From Ectothiorhodospira sp. BSL-9 (GTDB lineage Bacteria; Pseudomonadota; Gammaproteobacteria; Ectothiorhodospirales; Ectothiorhodospiraceae), in contig NZ_CP011994.1 in the NCBI RefSeq assembly GCF_001632845.1, positions 620,001 to 684,000 on the forward strand: 64,000 nt of DNA. Reading direction: 5' to 3'. Positions 1-7,708 of this stretch are shown one piece after another. The notes beneath the pieces are model-generated. The model saw only the letters and a program-made list of their open reading frames with translations, searched no databases and was not told the DNA's origin. The position numbers and the translations under genes were made by a program. Position 1 is the stretch's first letter, and each line of letters starts with the position of its first letter.

Positions 1-57
1 CTGGCCTCCCTGGGCGTGCCCCGGCGTGGCCCTGACAGTGACCGCATCTACTTCTGA
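1..57 (+). CDS. 3' end of an unidentified upstream gene
   Basis: Eighteen codons are open from the window edge to a TGA at 55-57, ending in SDRIYF. The next gene starts 15 bases later on the same strand, so it is probably cotranscribed with the RuBisCO assembly factor and the McdB-like gene. In alpha-carboxysome loci a ParA/McdA ATPase often sits here, but the visible residues are too few to test that. Confidence 0.55.
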   Translation: MASLGVPRRGPDSDRIYF

Positions 58-72
58 AGAGGGAGAGCGCAC

Positions 73-336
73 ATGAGCCCGGAATGGACCGAACGGCAAA
101 AGCCGCCGCGACTGGAGCGCCGGCTTGCCTTTGAGGATTATGAGGGCACTCGCCACTTTCTGGAGAAGGCGGCGGAACTGTCCGAGCGCAGCGGTATCCA
201 CCCGGATCTGAGCTTCGGGCGGACCTATGTAAACATCACCCTGCACGCCGAGGAAGGGGCCCAGGCCCTGAGCGAGGCGCAGCGGGACTTCGCCCGCGAC
301 CTGGATGCACTGGCGCCAACAAAGGAGGATGCATGA
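73..336 (+). CDS. pterin-4a-carbinolamine dehydratase-like protein, probable RuBisCO assembly factor (acRAF type)
   Basis: The 87-residue protein has the size and C-terminal layout of the pterin carbinolamine dehydratase fold. The usual catalytic His-His-Pro is reduced to Ile-His-Pro at residues 42-44; the later conserved His is kept (His58). Degenerate members of this family in alpha-carboxysome operons are known as RuBisCO assembly factors rather than enzymes. The start follows a GGGAGAG ribosome site. The stop overlaps the next start (ATGA), and cbbR lies just downstream, which supports the RuBisCO-related reading. A true dehydratase remains possible. Confidence 0.75.
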   Translation: MSPEWTERQKPPRLERRLAFEDYEGTRHFLEKAAELSERSGIHPDLSFGRTYVNITLHAEEGAQALSEAQRDFARDLDALAPTKEDA

Positions 337-623
337 GCGAATCACCCCCCCAGGAAAAACCGGAATCCCCCGGACCAGCGGCACAGTCAGCCGCTGCGAA
401 GGAATCCGGCCCGAAAGAATCCGGTCAGGCATCGGCATCGAGCAGCCACACATCGCCGCCGGGAAAACCCTCATCCGGGACCACCACACCCCGTAAACCC
501 GCCACAACCAAACGCCGCAGCGGCAACCGGAGTCACCCCCCGCGCTCGGCAACCCGCCGCGAGCAGGAGGAGGAGGAGGCACTCCCCGCCCTGCCCTCTC
601 GCCCACGCGTCTGGCCCGACTGA
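333..623 (+). CDS. McdB-like carboxysome positioning protein (disordered, C-terminal Trp)
   Basis: The 96-residue product is low complexity: Ser, Pro, Lys, Thr and Gly dominate, followed by a basic patch (residues about 57-75), a run of five Glu and the C-terminus RPRVWPD. The only Trp lies three residues from the end. Alpha-carboxysome McdB proteins are short, disordered and carry an invariant Trp within the last few residues; they work with the ParA-type ATPase McdA to spread carboxysomes over the nucleoid. The start is coupled to the upstream gene by an ATGA overlap and has a strong AAAGGAGG site. The call rests on features and context, since such proteins align poorly. Confidence 0.6.
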   Translation: MSESPPQEKPESPGPAAQSAAAKESGPKESGQASASSSHTSPPGKPSSGTTTPRKPATTKRRSGNRSHPPRSATRREQEEEEALPALPSRPRVWPD

Positions 624-646
624 CCCGGGTCAGCCCAGGAACGCCG

Positions 647-1720
647 ATGCCCCCTCGTGAAACGTCCAGCAAGGCGCGGTCCTCCAACGGCAACGATGAC
701 CGGGACCATCCCAGTGGTCCCTCCGGCACCGCCAGCCGCTTCATCCGCCACGCCACGCTGCGGCAGATGCAGTTGCTGGAAGCGATCGTCCGCCTGGGGA
801 GCTTCACCCGGGCGGCCGAGGAGATGTTCCTCACCCAGCCCACGGTCTCCATGCAGATCAAGAAACTCTCCGACACCGTGGGCATGCCCCTGTTCGTCAC
901 CGTGGGCCGCCAGGTGGCGCCCACCGATGCCGGCCGTGAAGTGTATGCCGCCGTGCGGATCATCCTGCGCACCCTGAGCGATCTTGAGACCAAGGTGGCG
1001 GATCTCAAAGGTCTCAAGAGCGGTCGACTGCGACTGGCCGTGATCACGACCGCCAAGTACTTCGCTCCGGAAATTCTCGGTTCGTTCTGCGAAAAATTCC
1101 CGGGCATCGAGGTGTCGCTCAAGATCACCAATCGCGAGAGCATCATCGAGCGCATGGTGGCCAACGAGGATGATCTGTACATTTTCGGTGAGCCCAAGAC
1201 TGCCGGTATGGAGGTGGAGGCCACCTACCTGGCACCCAACCCCCTGGTGATCGTCGCCCGCAATGATCACCCCCTGACCCAGGAAAAGCGCATCCCCCTG
1301 GAGCAACTGGCCGAAGAGAACTTCCTGCTCCGGGAGACGGGTTCAGGGATCCGCGATTCCCTGGTGCGACGCTTCCAGGAAAAGGGTCTGCGCCCGCGGG
1401 TACGCATGGAACTGGGCAGCAACGAGGCCATCAAGCATGCCATCGTGGCCGGCCTGGGCCTCTCGGCCCTGTCGCTGCATTCCCTGAATCTGGATTGGGG
1501 CGGCGGTCGCTTGGCCATGCTGGACGTGGAGGGCTTTCCGGTGGATCGTGCCTGGTATCTGGTGCATCCCAAGGGCCGGGAGCTGTCCACCCTGGCCCGC
1601 ACCTTCCTGGCCTTTGCCATTGAACAGGAACCGGAGATCCGCGCCACCCTGAACAAGACTTACCAGGTCCTGCGTGCCGACAAGCAGGCGATCCTGCTCC
1701 CGGAGGAAGACGATCCATAG
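647..1720 (+). CDS. cbbR: LysR-family regulator CbbR
   Basis: A LysR-type regulator of 357 residues. The winged helix-turn-helix lies at about residues 36-95 (LRQMQLLEAIVRLGSFTRAA, then LTQPTVSMQIKKL) and the periplasmic-binding-like effector domain at about 125-335. The helix sequence and the RuBisCO-linked neighbourhood point to CbbR, which activates Calvin cycle operons in response to metabolites such as NADPH or RuBP. The first 34 residues are an unusual polar extension; AGGAAC upstream supports this start, but a start closer to the DNA-binding domain cannot be excluded. Confidence 0.85.
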   Translation: MPPRETSSKARSSNGNDDRDHPSGPSGTASRFIRHATLRQMQLLEAIVRLGSFTRAAEEMFLTQPTVSMQIKKLSDTVGMPLFVTVGRQVAPTDAGREVYAAVRIILRTLSDLETKVADLKGLKSGRLRLAVITTAKYFAPEILGSFCEKFPGIEVSLKITNRESIIERMVANEDDLYIFGEPKTAGMEVEATYLAPNPLVIVARNDHPLTQEKRIPLEQLAEENFLLRETGSGIRDSLVRRFQEKGLRPRVRMELGSNEAIKHAIVAGLGLSALSLHSLNLDWGGGRLAMLDVEGFPVDRAWYLVHPKGRELSTLARTFLAFAIEQEPEIRATLNKTYQVLRADKQAILLPEEDDP

Positions 1721-1749
1721 ACGCGCATCGATGAACGTCACTCACTCCA

Positions 1750-2889
1750 GTGCTATGCTCTAGCCACCCGAACCCCGGCCACAGCCAAGGAAAAGCCCCT
1801 GGCCGGTCTATTTCACCCGGCAGGGCGAGTACGGCCATTCAGATCCACACCCGACCCATTGATGAACGTATCGGCTGGCTCATGTCGCTGGCCGAGGCCC
1901 ACAGTGAGGACTTCTGCAGCCCGGCCACCACACTGGCGCGGCAAAGATACCTGGCGCGCCACCCCACCCGGGTGATGGTGTTGAAGTGCATGGATGGCCG
2001 CGTGCACATCCCCCATGCGACCCGCACCCCACTGGGCATCATTCAGCCCTTTCGCAGCCTGGGTGGGCGTTTTGACCTGGGCTGGCCTTACCTGGGAGAA
2101 GTGATCACCCACGCCGTGGAAAACGCCACGCGTGCTGGCCACGGCGTGCTGCTGCTGATCACCTATCATTACTCCCGGGGCGATCACGCCAGGGGCTGTG
2201 CGGGCTTTGACTGCGACACGGCCGCAGCCATGGAGCACACGCAGGAGATCTGCGCACAGGCGGAAGCGTTGTTCGGTGCCGACGGACAAAGCGTGTACCC
2301 ACTGGTGTGCGGTTTCGAAACCGACAGCGATGCCCTGATCATTCATAACCGTCGTGGTGATGCCCTGGATATCTCATCACTTTCCCACGCCGATACGGAC
2401 GATCTGCCCCGACGCCTTCAGGCCCTGTGCCCGGACATGCCCGCCGGCTTTCAGCGGGATCTTCTGCCGCTGCTGCTGGGCAACCTGGACCATGTGGACG
2501 CCCTGCGCGGGGCGGATCGGGAACTGGACATCCAGCACCGGGAATGGGCCATCTGCGTGGGGCGCGGATTCGACTTCCTGCATCTGCCCAATACGGCGCT
2601 GATCATCGGGCCCTACAACCCAGACCTGTCAGAGCCCATTCTCAAGGCCGCAAGCATCATCGCCGCCAACATGACCGCCGGCCGCATCCCGGATGATGGT
2701 TTTCTGTTACTGACCTCGTCCCCTTATGAACAGATGGGGGTGGATCGCGCCCGCGCCCGCTTGAAGTCGCGCTTTTTGTGCGAATTTGCGGCCCAGGTGA
2801 TTGGCGAGGAGTTCCCGGACCTGGCCCGCCGCATGATTGCCCACACAGCCGTGGTGGACTGGCCTACACGGCGACTGGAGTTGTTGTAG
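1750..2889 (+). CDS. unassigned protein with a beta-carbonic-anhydrase-like CxDxR motif
   Basis: I do not recognise a named family. Counting from the GTG at 1750, residues 80-84 read CMDGR, matching the Cys-x-Asp-x-Arg metal/catalytic motif of beta-class carbonic anhydrases. A hydrophobic strand (GVLLLITYH) then leads to His140, His146 and Cys150 in HARGCAGF, a plausible remaining metal site like the His and second Cys of beta-CA and CsoSCA. The spacing is not the classical HxxC. The position right after cbbR at the edge of a carboxysome locus suits bicarbonate/CO2 chemistry. The start is uncertain: the first ATG is at 1882, no good ribosome site is seen, and TATGCT at 1754-1759 resembles a -10 box, which would favour a downstream start. 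Enzyme activity is inferred. Confidence 0.5.
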   Translation: MLCSSHPNPGHSQGKAPGRSISPGRASTAIQIHTRPIDERIGWLMSLAEAHSEDFCSPATTLARQRYLARHPTRVMVLKCMDGRVHIPHATRTPLGIIQPFRSLGGRFDLGWPYLGEVITHAVENATRAGHGVLLLITYHYSRGDHARGCAGFDCDTAAAMEHTQEICAQAEALFGADGQSVYPLVCGFETDSDALIIHNRRGDALDISSLSHADTDDLPRRLQALCPDMPAGFQRDLLPLLLGNLDHVDALRGADRELDIQHREWAICVGRGFDFLHLPNTALIIGPYNPDLSEPILKAASIIAANMTAGRIPDDGFLLLTSSPYEQMGVDRARARLKSRFLCEFAAQVIGEEFPDLARRMIAHTAVVDWPTRRLELL

Positions 2890-2893
2890 GGCA

Positions 2894-2947
2894 TTCACGC
2901 AAACGTCACGCCTTCTTCACCCGCCTGAAAACCAACGCGCCTAGCAT
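2894..2947 (+). promoter_or_regulatory. PHO box and -10 for the GT4/PAP2 operon
   Basis: TCAC occurs at 2895, 2906 and 2917, i.e. three tandem 11-bp repeats as in PhoB binding sites. TAGCAT, a -10-like hexamer, begins 25 bases after the last TCAC (2942-2947), leaving a leader of about 23 bases before the ATG at 2977. The same geometry recurs at 8091, 9405 and upstream of pstS. Confidence 0.7.
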
Positions 2948-2976
2948 CGGGGCAACCTGTCCACAGTGGAAGCCCC

Positions 2977-4218
2977 ATGCAGACTGCCCAGAAGACCCGG
3001 GAACCGGATCCGACCGCGCCAAACCCGGCCTCGGAACTGAACGACCAACCGAACCTGACCGCGGTGCCCAGGCAGCGGCTGCGCATCGCCATGATCACGG
3101 AGACCTTCCCGCCCGAGATCAACGGCGTGGCCCACACCCTGCACCAGATGGTGCATAGCATGCTGGAACGGGGGCATGAGGTTCACCTGATCCGCCCACG
3201 CCAGGGCAAGGGTGACAACGGCACCCTGGCACCTCGGGAAGGGCTGCAGGAGCAGCTCACCCAGGGCCTGCCGATCCCCGGCTACCCCGGCCTGCATTTT
3301 GGCCTGCCGGCCCGTGGCGCCATCCGCAAGGCATGGAAGGCCAACCCGCCGGACGTGATCTACGTGGCCACCGAGGGCCTGCTGGGCGGCTCCGTGCTAT
3401 CCGCTGCCCGGGCCATGGGTATCCCGGTGATCAGCGGCTTCCACACCAACTTCCATCGCTACAGCCAGTATTACGGCCTGGGGTTCCTGGCGCCGGCGAT
3501 CAGCTGGTTCCTGCGTCGCTTCCATCACCGCACCCAGTGCACCCTGGTGCCCACCGACACCCTGGCTCAAGAGCTGCAGGAGCAGGGTTTTGGCACCTGC
3601 CGCGTGCTGGCCCGGGGCGTGGACACCCAGCTATTCAACCCCGCCCGTCGTCGACCTGACCTGCGCGCCCAATGGGGCCTGGAGCCCGATGACCCGGCGG
3701 TGATCTACGTGGGCCGCCTGGCAGCGGAAAAGAATCTGGACCTGGCCGTGGAGGCCTTTCGTGCCATGCAGGCCCGCCAGCCCAAGGCGCGATTCATCCT
3801 GGTGGGCGATGGCCCCGCCGCCGCTGAACTGAGTGCACAGCACCCCGACCTGATCCTGGCGGGCGTGCACATCGGCGAGGAGCTGGCGGGTTATTACGCC
3901 AGCGGCGACATCTTCCTGTTCCCGTCCACCTCGGACACCTTCGGTAACGTGGTCCTGGAGGCCATGGCCTCGGGTCTGGCGGTGGTGTCCTACGACTATG
4001 CCGCGGGACGCCAGCATCTGCGCCACGGCGAGAGCGGCATGCTGGCCCGCTTCGATGATGCCGAGCAATTCATGGAATTGGCCACCGAGCTGGTGGCCGA
4101 ACCAGACACCTGGCGGCGCCTGGGTACCCAGGCCCGCGCCGAAGCCGAAACGGTGGACTGGCGCTGTGAGCACGACCGGCTGGAAGCCCTTTTCCTTGAG
4201 TACGCCCAAGCCAAGTGA
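2977..4218 (+). CDS. GT4 glycosyltransferase, MgtA/SqdX-like (probable diacylglycerol glycosyltransferase)
   Basis: A GT-B fold glycosyltransferase of 413 residues. The N-terminal acceptor domain begins at about residue 36 with RIAMITETFPPEINGV, typical of the MgtA/SqdX branch. The donor domain starts near IYVGRLAAEKNLD (about residue 242). The GT4 EX7E-type region is PSTSDTFGNVVLEAMASGL (about 313-332). Relatives transfer sugars to diacylglycerol or phosphatidylinositol. A PHO box lies directly upstream, pst genes and a PlcP-like hydrolase are nearby, and the PAP2 phosphatase follows after 10 bases, so glycolipid synthesis during phosphate limitation is the best guess. Donor sugar and acceptor are not deducible. 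The first 35 residues are a polar extension. Confidence 0.8.
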   Translation: MQTAQKTREPDPTAPNPASELNDQPNLTAVPRQRLRIAMITETFPPEINGVAHTLHQMVHSMLERGHEVHLIRPRQGKGDNGTLAPREGLQEQLTQGLPIPGYPGLHFGLPARGAIRKAWKANPPDVIYVATEGLLGGSVLSAARAMGIPVISGFHTNFHRYSQYYGLGFLAPAISWFLRRFHHRTQCTLVPTDTLAQELQEQGFGTCRVLARGVDTQLFNPARRRPDLRAQWGLEPDDPAVIYVGRLAAEKNLDLAVEAFRAMQARQPKARFILVGDGPAAAELSAQHPDLILAGVHIGEELAGYYASGDIFLFPSTSDTFGNVVLEAMASGLAVVSYDYAAGRQHLRHGESGMLARFDDAEQFMELATELVAEPDTWRRLGTQARAEAETVDWRCEHDRLEALFLEYAQAK

Positions 4219-4228
4219 GGTGTTCCCC

Positions 4229-4747
4229 ATGCGCATGATGCAGCGAATGACCGAAGCCGAACTCCCCCTGTGCCTGGCCTTCAACCGGGCCAACCACCAG
4301 TGGCTCACCCACCGGACCTTTGCCGTGGTGAGCCGCCTGGGCAATGGGGTGTTCTGGTATGTGCTGATGCTGGCCCTGCCCGTCATCCATGGCCTGTGGG
4401 CCCTGCAGGTGAGCCTGCACATGGCGCTGGTGGGCCTGCTCTGCCTTCCCATCTACAAGCTCCTGAAACAGACCACGGTCCGCGACCGCCCCTACACCCA
4501 GAACCAGGACATCCTGCAGAACGTACCGGCCCTGGACCGTTTCAGTTTCCCCTCGGGTCACACCATGCACGCCGTGGCCTTCACTATCATCCTGGTGGCC
4601 TATCTACCCACCTGGGCCTGGCTGGTGGTGCCCTTCACGGTGATGATCGCCCTGTCCCGACTGGTGCTGGGCCTGCACTATCCCAGCGACGTGCTGGCGG
4701 GCGCCGGCATCGGCGCTCTGGTGGCCTGCGTCAGCCTGATGCTTTAA
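4229..4747 (+). CDS. PAP2-family membrane phosphatase (phosphatidate phosphatase-like)
   Basis: A 172-residue integral membrane protein with all three PAP2 motifs: KX6RP (Lys80, Arg87-Pro88), PSGH (108-111) and SRX5HX3D (Ser143-Arg144, His150, Asp154). Four to five hydrophobic segments flank them and the active site is expected at the periplasmic face. PAP2 enzymes dephosphorylate phosphatidate, PGP or undecaprenyl pyrophosphate. Cotranscription with a PHO-box-driven glycosyltransferase suggests it supplies diacylglycerol and releases phosphate. The start at 4229 is chosen because it follows the previous stop closely; an open frame extends upstream but overlaps the glycosyltransferase. Confidence 0.85.
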   Translation: MRMMQRMTEAELPLCLAFNRANHQWLTHRTFAVVSRLGNGVFWYVLMLALPVIHGLWALQVSLHMALVGLLCLPIYKLLKQTTVRDRPYTQNQDILQNVPALDRFSFPSGHTMHAVAFTIILVAYLPTWAWLVVPFTVMIALSRLVLGLHYPSDVLAGAGIGALVACVSLML

Positions 4748-4760
4748 GACCTCGAACGCC

Positions 4761-6713
4761 TCAATCCGCGCACAACCGAAGGGCTCGCAACTGCGAGCTC
4801 TTCTTGCGTTGGTGGGACTGCATGCGCACCAGGATGTCGTTGAGGGTGTGCACCGCTTCAAGGATATAAGGCCCCTTGTTGAGCATGACACACTCGGCCC
4901 GTCCGGCCATGGCGGCATCGGTGAGTTCCGGACGGGAGATGGCCCCGCTCTTGGCCAGGGTCTCCAGCACCTGAGTGGCCCAGATCACCGGCACATGGGC
5001 CGCCTCGCACAGCCACAGGATCTCCTCCTGGATCTCCGCCAGCCGCTCGCCGCCGATCTCCACGGCCAGATCACCGCGAGCGATCATCACCCCCAGACGA
5101 TGACGCCCCAGGGTGGCCAGGATGATCTCGGAGAGGTTTTCCAGGGCGCGGCGCGTCTCGATCTTGGCCACCACACCCAGACCGGTGCCACCACGGCGGG
5201 CCAGTTCATCCATAAGGGCCACCATGTCCTGGCGGCATTCCACGAACGAGTAACCCACCAGATCCGCGTGGGCGACCACGAAGTCCAGATCCTTGAGATC
5301 CTGCTCGCTGAGAGAGGGCAGGTTCAGCCGGGCGCCGGGGAAGTTGAGACCCTTGTCTGCCCGAAGGCGACTGCCCTGGGGACGGCAATGGGTGATGCGA
5401 ACGGTCACGCCGCTCTCATCCACCGACTCCACCTGCCCGCCGATCTTGCCATCATCGATCCATACGGGCTGCCCCACCTCCAGCAACTGAAGTGCTTCCG
5501 GCGTGGAACAGGCGATGCGGGCGCAGCGTGTCACCTGGCCCCGGTCGTCCACCAGCGCCGGACGTCCCGGCACAGGATCACGGGTCAAATACAGCAGCGA
5601 TCCCTTGTAAAGACGGATATTCACCGGCTCTCGCGCCAACCACCCCAGGCGCAGGGACTGGACGCGCATTCGCTGGCCGTTGGCATCCGGCCGTGTCAGG
5701 ACGAACTCGGTCTCATCACTCACATAGGCCCCCTGGTTCAGGGTGGCCAGCCAGCCACCTCCCAGCAGGGGCTCCATCACTCTAAGCACCCGGGCCTTGC
5801 CACGGGTGTCGCAAAAACGCAGTTCATCCGCGGATTGAAGGCCATCCAGAGTGGCCTGGGGCAGCGAGAAGGCGTACTGACCCCGTGCCTGTACCGGATC
5901 CTGTCCCAAACCCTCTGGCAACAAGTGGACACGCGCGGGCTCGGTGACCCGGCCCAGGAGATTTCGCAGGGGTTTGATATGGGTGATGGCCGGCTTGAAG
6001 CCCAGCGGGCCGGTGCGCAACTTGTGGCCGGCCAGATCCATCAATACCGTGCAACGCCGCCCCAACTGCGCCTCAACGTCCCGAAGATGGCCGATCATGG
6101 CAGCCCAGGCCTGTGGATCGTCATGGGCGCAGTTGATGCGCGCGCAGTCCATCCCCTCCTCCATGAGCGCCCGCACCAGCTCGGGATTCACCGCCGCCGC
6201 GCTGGGCAGCGTGACCATGATGCGCACCTGACGGGGTCCGGAGGGGGCGCCAAAGAGTTGATCGGCATTATCCCTCAGGGTGGTCTCACCGGTGTCGTAG
6301 TCGATGGCGGGTTCGTCCTCCAGGCCGAGCACCTCACGACCCGTCAACTGCCCCAGCAAACCCGTCACCTGATTGATGCTGGCCAGCACATGGGCCTCGG
6401 TCCGCCCCAGGGACGACAGCCCCTGACGGGCCAGACCTCGCTGTATGGGGCGCAGATCCAGCGACCGGAAGGCCAGGTAATGGGCCAGATTCCGCGCGGA
6501 GAGGGGGATATCGCCGGGGTAGTCCCGGGAGAATCGGTCCAGGCGTCGATGCGCGCCCAGCAGCACCTCGGCGCGCAAGCTCAGCAACCCCTCCATCAAC
6601 GCCTCCAGGGAGTCGGTGGGTGGCGTGACATCGCGACAAGGCGCGGGGCCGGTCTCATCGACCTCAAGGGGGGCAAAAGGTGTGTGAATGGTTTCGGAAG
6701 CAGGTTTTTGCAT
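4761..6713 (-). CDS. pyruvate-kinase-like protein, long form without the C-terminal domain
   Basis: About 650 residues. A helical N-terminal region (about 150 residues, no match recognised) precedes a pyruvate kinase barrel. Visible catalytic elements are ARINCAH, DLAGHKLRTG, the lysine motif VAKIET, MIARGDLAVEIG and WATQVLETL. The B-domain-like insertion between the two barrel halves is much longer than usual. The protein stops after EAVHTLNDILVRM, so the C-terminal allosteric domain of canonical pyruvate kinase is absent. A second, ordinary pyk lies at 42322-43764. Open frame continues upstream to 6794, but 6793-6808 carries a PHO-box-like pair, so the ATG at 6713 is preferred. Phosphate-starvation control and PEP-to-pyruvate activity are inferred. 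Confidence 0.75.
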   Translation of the reverse strand: MQKPASETIHTPFAPLEVDETGPAPCRDVTPPTDSLEALMEGLLSLRAEVLLGAHRRLDRFSRDYPGDIPLSARNLAHYLAFRSLDLRPIQRGLARQGLSSLGRTEAHVLASINQVTGLLGQLTGREVLGLEDEPAIDYDTGETTLRDNADQLFGAPSGPRQVRIMVTLPSAAAVNPELVRALMEEGMDCARINCAHDDPQAWAAMIGHLRDVEAQLGRRCTVLMDLAGHKLRTGPLGFKPAITHIKPLRNLLGRVTEPARVHLLPEGLGQDPVQARGQYAFSLPQATLDGLQSADELRFCDTRGKARVLRVMEPLLGGGWLATLNQGAYVSDETEFVLTRPDANGQRMRVQSLRLGWLAREPVNIRLYKGSLLYLTRDPVPGRPALVDDRGQVTRCARIACSTPEALQLLEVGQPVWIDDGKIGGQVESVDESGVTVRITHCRPQGSRLRADKGLNFPGARLNLPSLSEQDLKDLDFVVAHADLVGYSFVECRQDMVALMDELARRGGTGLGVVAKIETRRALENLSEIILATLGRHRLGVMIARGDLAVEIGGERLAEIQEEILWLCEAAHVPVIWATQVLETLAKSGAISRPELTDAAMAGRAECVMLNKGPYILEAVHTLNDILVRMQSHQRKKSSQLRALRLCAD

Positions 6714-6792
6714 GGACGGGGACCACGTGGACCCGCCCCGCGAGGGGCGCGGATCGATTAGGGAATGAGACCCCATGGGATACCAGAACGGC

Positions 6793-6808
6793 ATGACAAA
6801 CGCGTGAC
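6793..6808 (-). promoter_or_regulatory. PHO-box-like pair upstream of the pyruvate-kinase-like gene
   Basis: On the minus strand TGTCAC and TGTCAT occur with their TCAC/TCAT cores exactly 11 bases apart. A weak hexamer TCTCAT (6765-6770) lies roughly 25 bases downstream. The pair overlaps the most upstream possible start codon of the gene, which argues for a later start. Confidence 0.5.
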
Positions 6809-6836
6809 AACACCTGCCCAGCCGGCCCAGGCCGCA

Positions 6837-6868
6837 GTCAAGAAAACGTCACAGTTCTGCCTTAGCAT
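6837..6868 (+). promoter_or_regulatory. PHO-box-like pair and -10 for the repeat lipoprotein gene
   Basis: GTCAAG at 6837 and GTCACA at 6848 are 11 bases apart. TAGCAT follows at 6863-6868, 25 bases from the first TCA core and 14 from the second, so in phase with the other sites. The lipoprotein ATG is at 6928. Confidence 0.5.
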
Positions 6869-6927
6869 CGACAGGATCACATGAGCGCCTGATCCCGTCC
6901 CTTTCCACACCCGAGGAAGTCTGACCC

Positions 6928-7356
6928 ATGAAATATGCACGCACCGCCCTGTTCACGGCCCTGGCTGCCACTCTTGTGGGGGCAGGCTGCCAAAGCACCC
7001 CATCCCATGATGCGACCACGATGGACGCCACCAGCGCCCAGCAGACCGCCCCCGAGGCCGCCTTCGCGAAACCCGGCTTCCGCGTGGAATTGGAGGATGG
7101 CCGGCTCTGGGTGCTCAAGCATGGCCAGGAGAAACCGGGCCGACCGGTGATCCTGATCGGTGCTGGCCCTCAGGGCATGACCCTGAAAGCCGTCGATCGC
7201 GAGACCGCTCTGGAATATGTGGCCGCCAAGCCCGACTTCGACGTCAGCGTTGAGGACGGGCGTCTGTGGGTGCTTCGGGAAGGTCAGGAGAAGCCACGCC
7301 CGCCCCGTGATGCTGATCGGTGCCGGTACCCCCTTATCGATGGGAAGGGGGCTTGA
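6928..7356 (+). CDS. small lipoprotein with two internal repeats; second repeat appears frameshifted
   Basis: An N-terminal signal sequence ends in a lipobox-like VGAGC (Cys21; the -3 residue is Gly rather than Leu). Two copies of a roughly 30-residue unit follow, starting at residues 51 and 104: FRVELEDGRLWVL...GQEKPGRPV and FDVSVEDGRLWVL...GQEKPRP. After the second GQEKPRP the annotated frame loses the repeat, whereas the next frame reads PVMLIGAG as in the first copy. One extra base in the C-rich stretch near 7297-7306 would explain this. The function is unknown. The upstream PHO-box-like site suggests a phosphate-linked role. The end overlaps the convergent higA by 23 bases. Confidence 0.55.
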   Translation: MKYARTALFTALAATLVGAGCQSTPSHDATTMDATSAQQTAPEAAFAKPGFRVELEDGRLWVLKHGQEKPGRPVILIGAGPQGMTLKAVDRETALEYVAAKPDFDVSVEDGRLWVLREGQEKPRPPRDADRCRYPLIDGKGA

Positions 7357-7705
7357 TCAGGCTCTCTGCTGGAATACCGAACATCCGATGCAGATTCCAA
7401 ACCATGGGAAGACTGAGTCCACGCTTGCCATTGAGGATTTCATAGACCCGATTTCTGCGACCAATAGCCGGTTCCAGGTCCTTGGCCGTCAAGCCACCCT
7501 GCTCCATGCGAAACTTGATGGCCTCAATGGGGTCAGGGAGATCCACGGGGTAATGCCTTGATTCGTAGGCCTCAATGAGGGTCATCAGAACCTCGAAACG
7601 ATCGCCTTCCAAAGACCCCGGTTCGGGCTCGTTTTCAAAGTAGGCAGACACCTCTCTCAGAGCCGCCTTGTAGTCTGCTTCAGTGCGAATCGGACGAATA
7701 TCCAC
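7334..7705 (-). CDS. higA: HigA-family antitoxin, XRE-type helix-turn-helix
   Basis: A 123-residue antitoxin. The N-terminal part (about 1-55) carries the acidic helical region typical of HigA proteins, and the helix-turn-helix covers about residues 70-112 (LTAKDLEPAIGRRNRVYEIL). It follows the toxin gene with a gap of 3 bases, the toxin-first order characteristic of higBA. It should neutralise HigB and repress the operon; a palindrome lies just upstream of the toxin gene. Confidence 0.85.
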   Translation of the reverse strand: MDIRPIRTEADYKAALREVSAYFENEPEPGSLEGDRFEVLMTLIEAYESRHYPVDLPDPIEAIKFRMEQGGLTAKDLEPAIGRRNRVYEILNGKRGLSLPMVWNLHRMFGIPAESLIKPPSHR

Positions 7706-7708
7706 GGG

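Noticed and set aside
4809-6761. 650-residue open frame on the plus strand
   Set aside because: It is the exact antisense of the pyruvate-kinase-like gene, with His/Gln-rich, non-domain sequence typical of GC-rich shadows.
7217-7561. Open frame continuing from the lipoprotein's second repeat
   Set aside because: Only its short PVMLIGAG stretch resembles the repeat; the rest is antisense to higA. Treated as frameshift evidence, not a gene.
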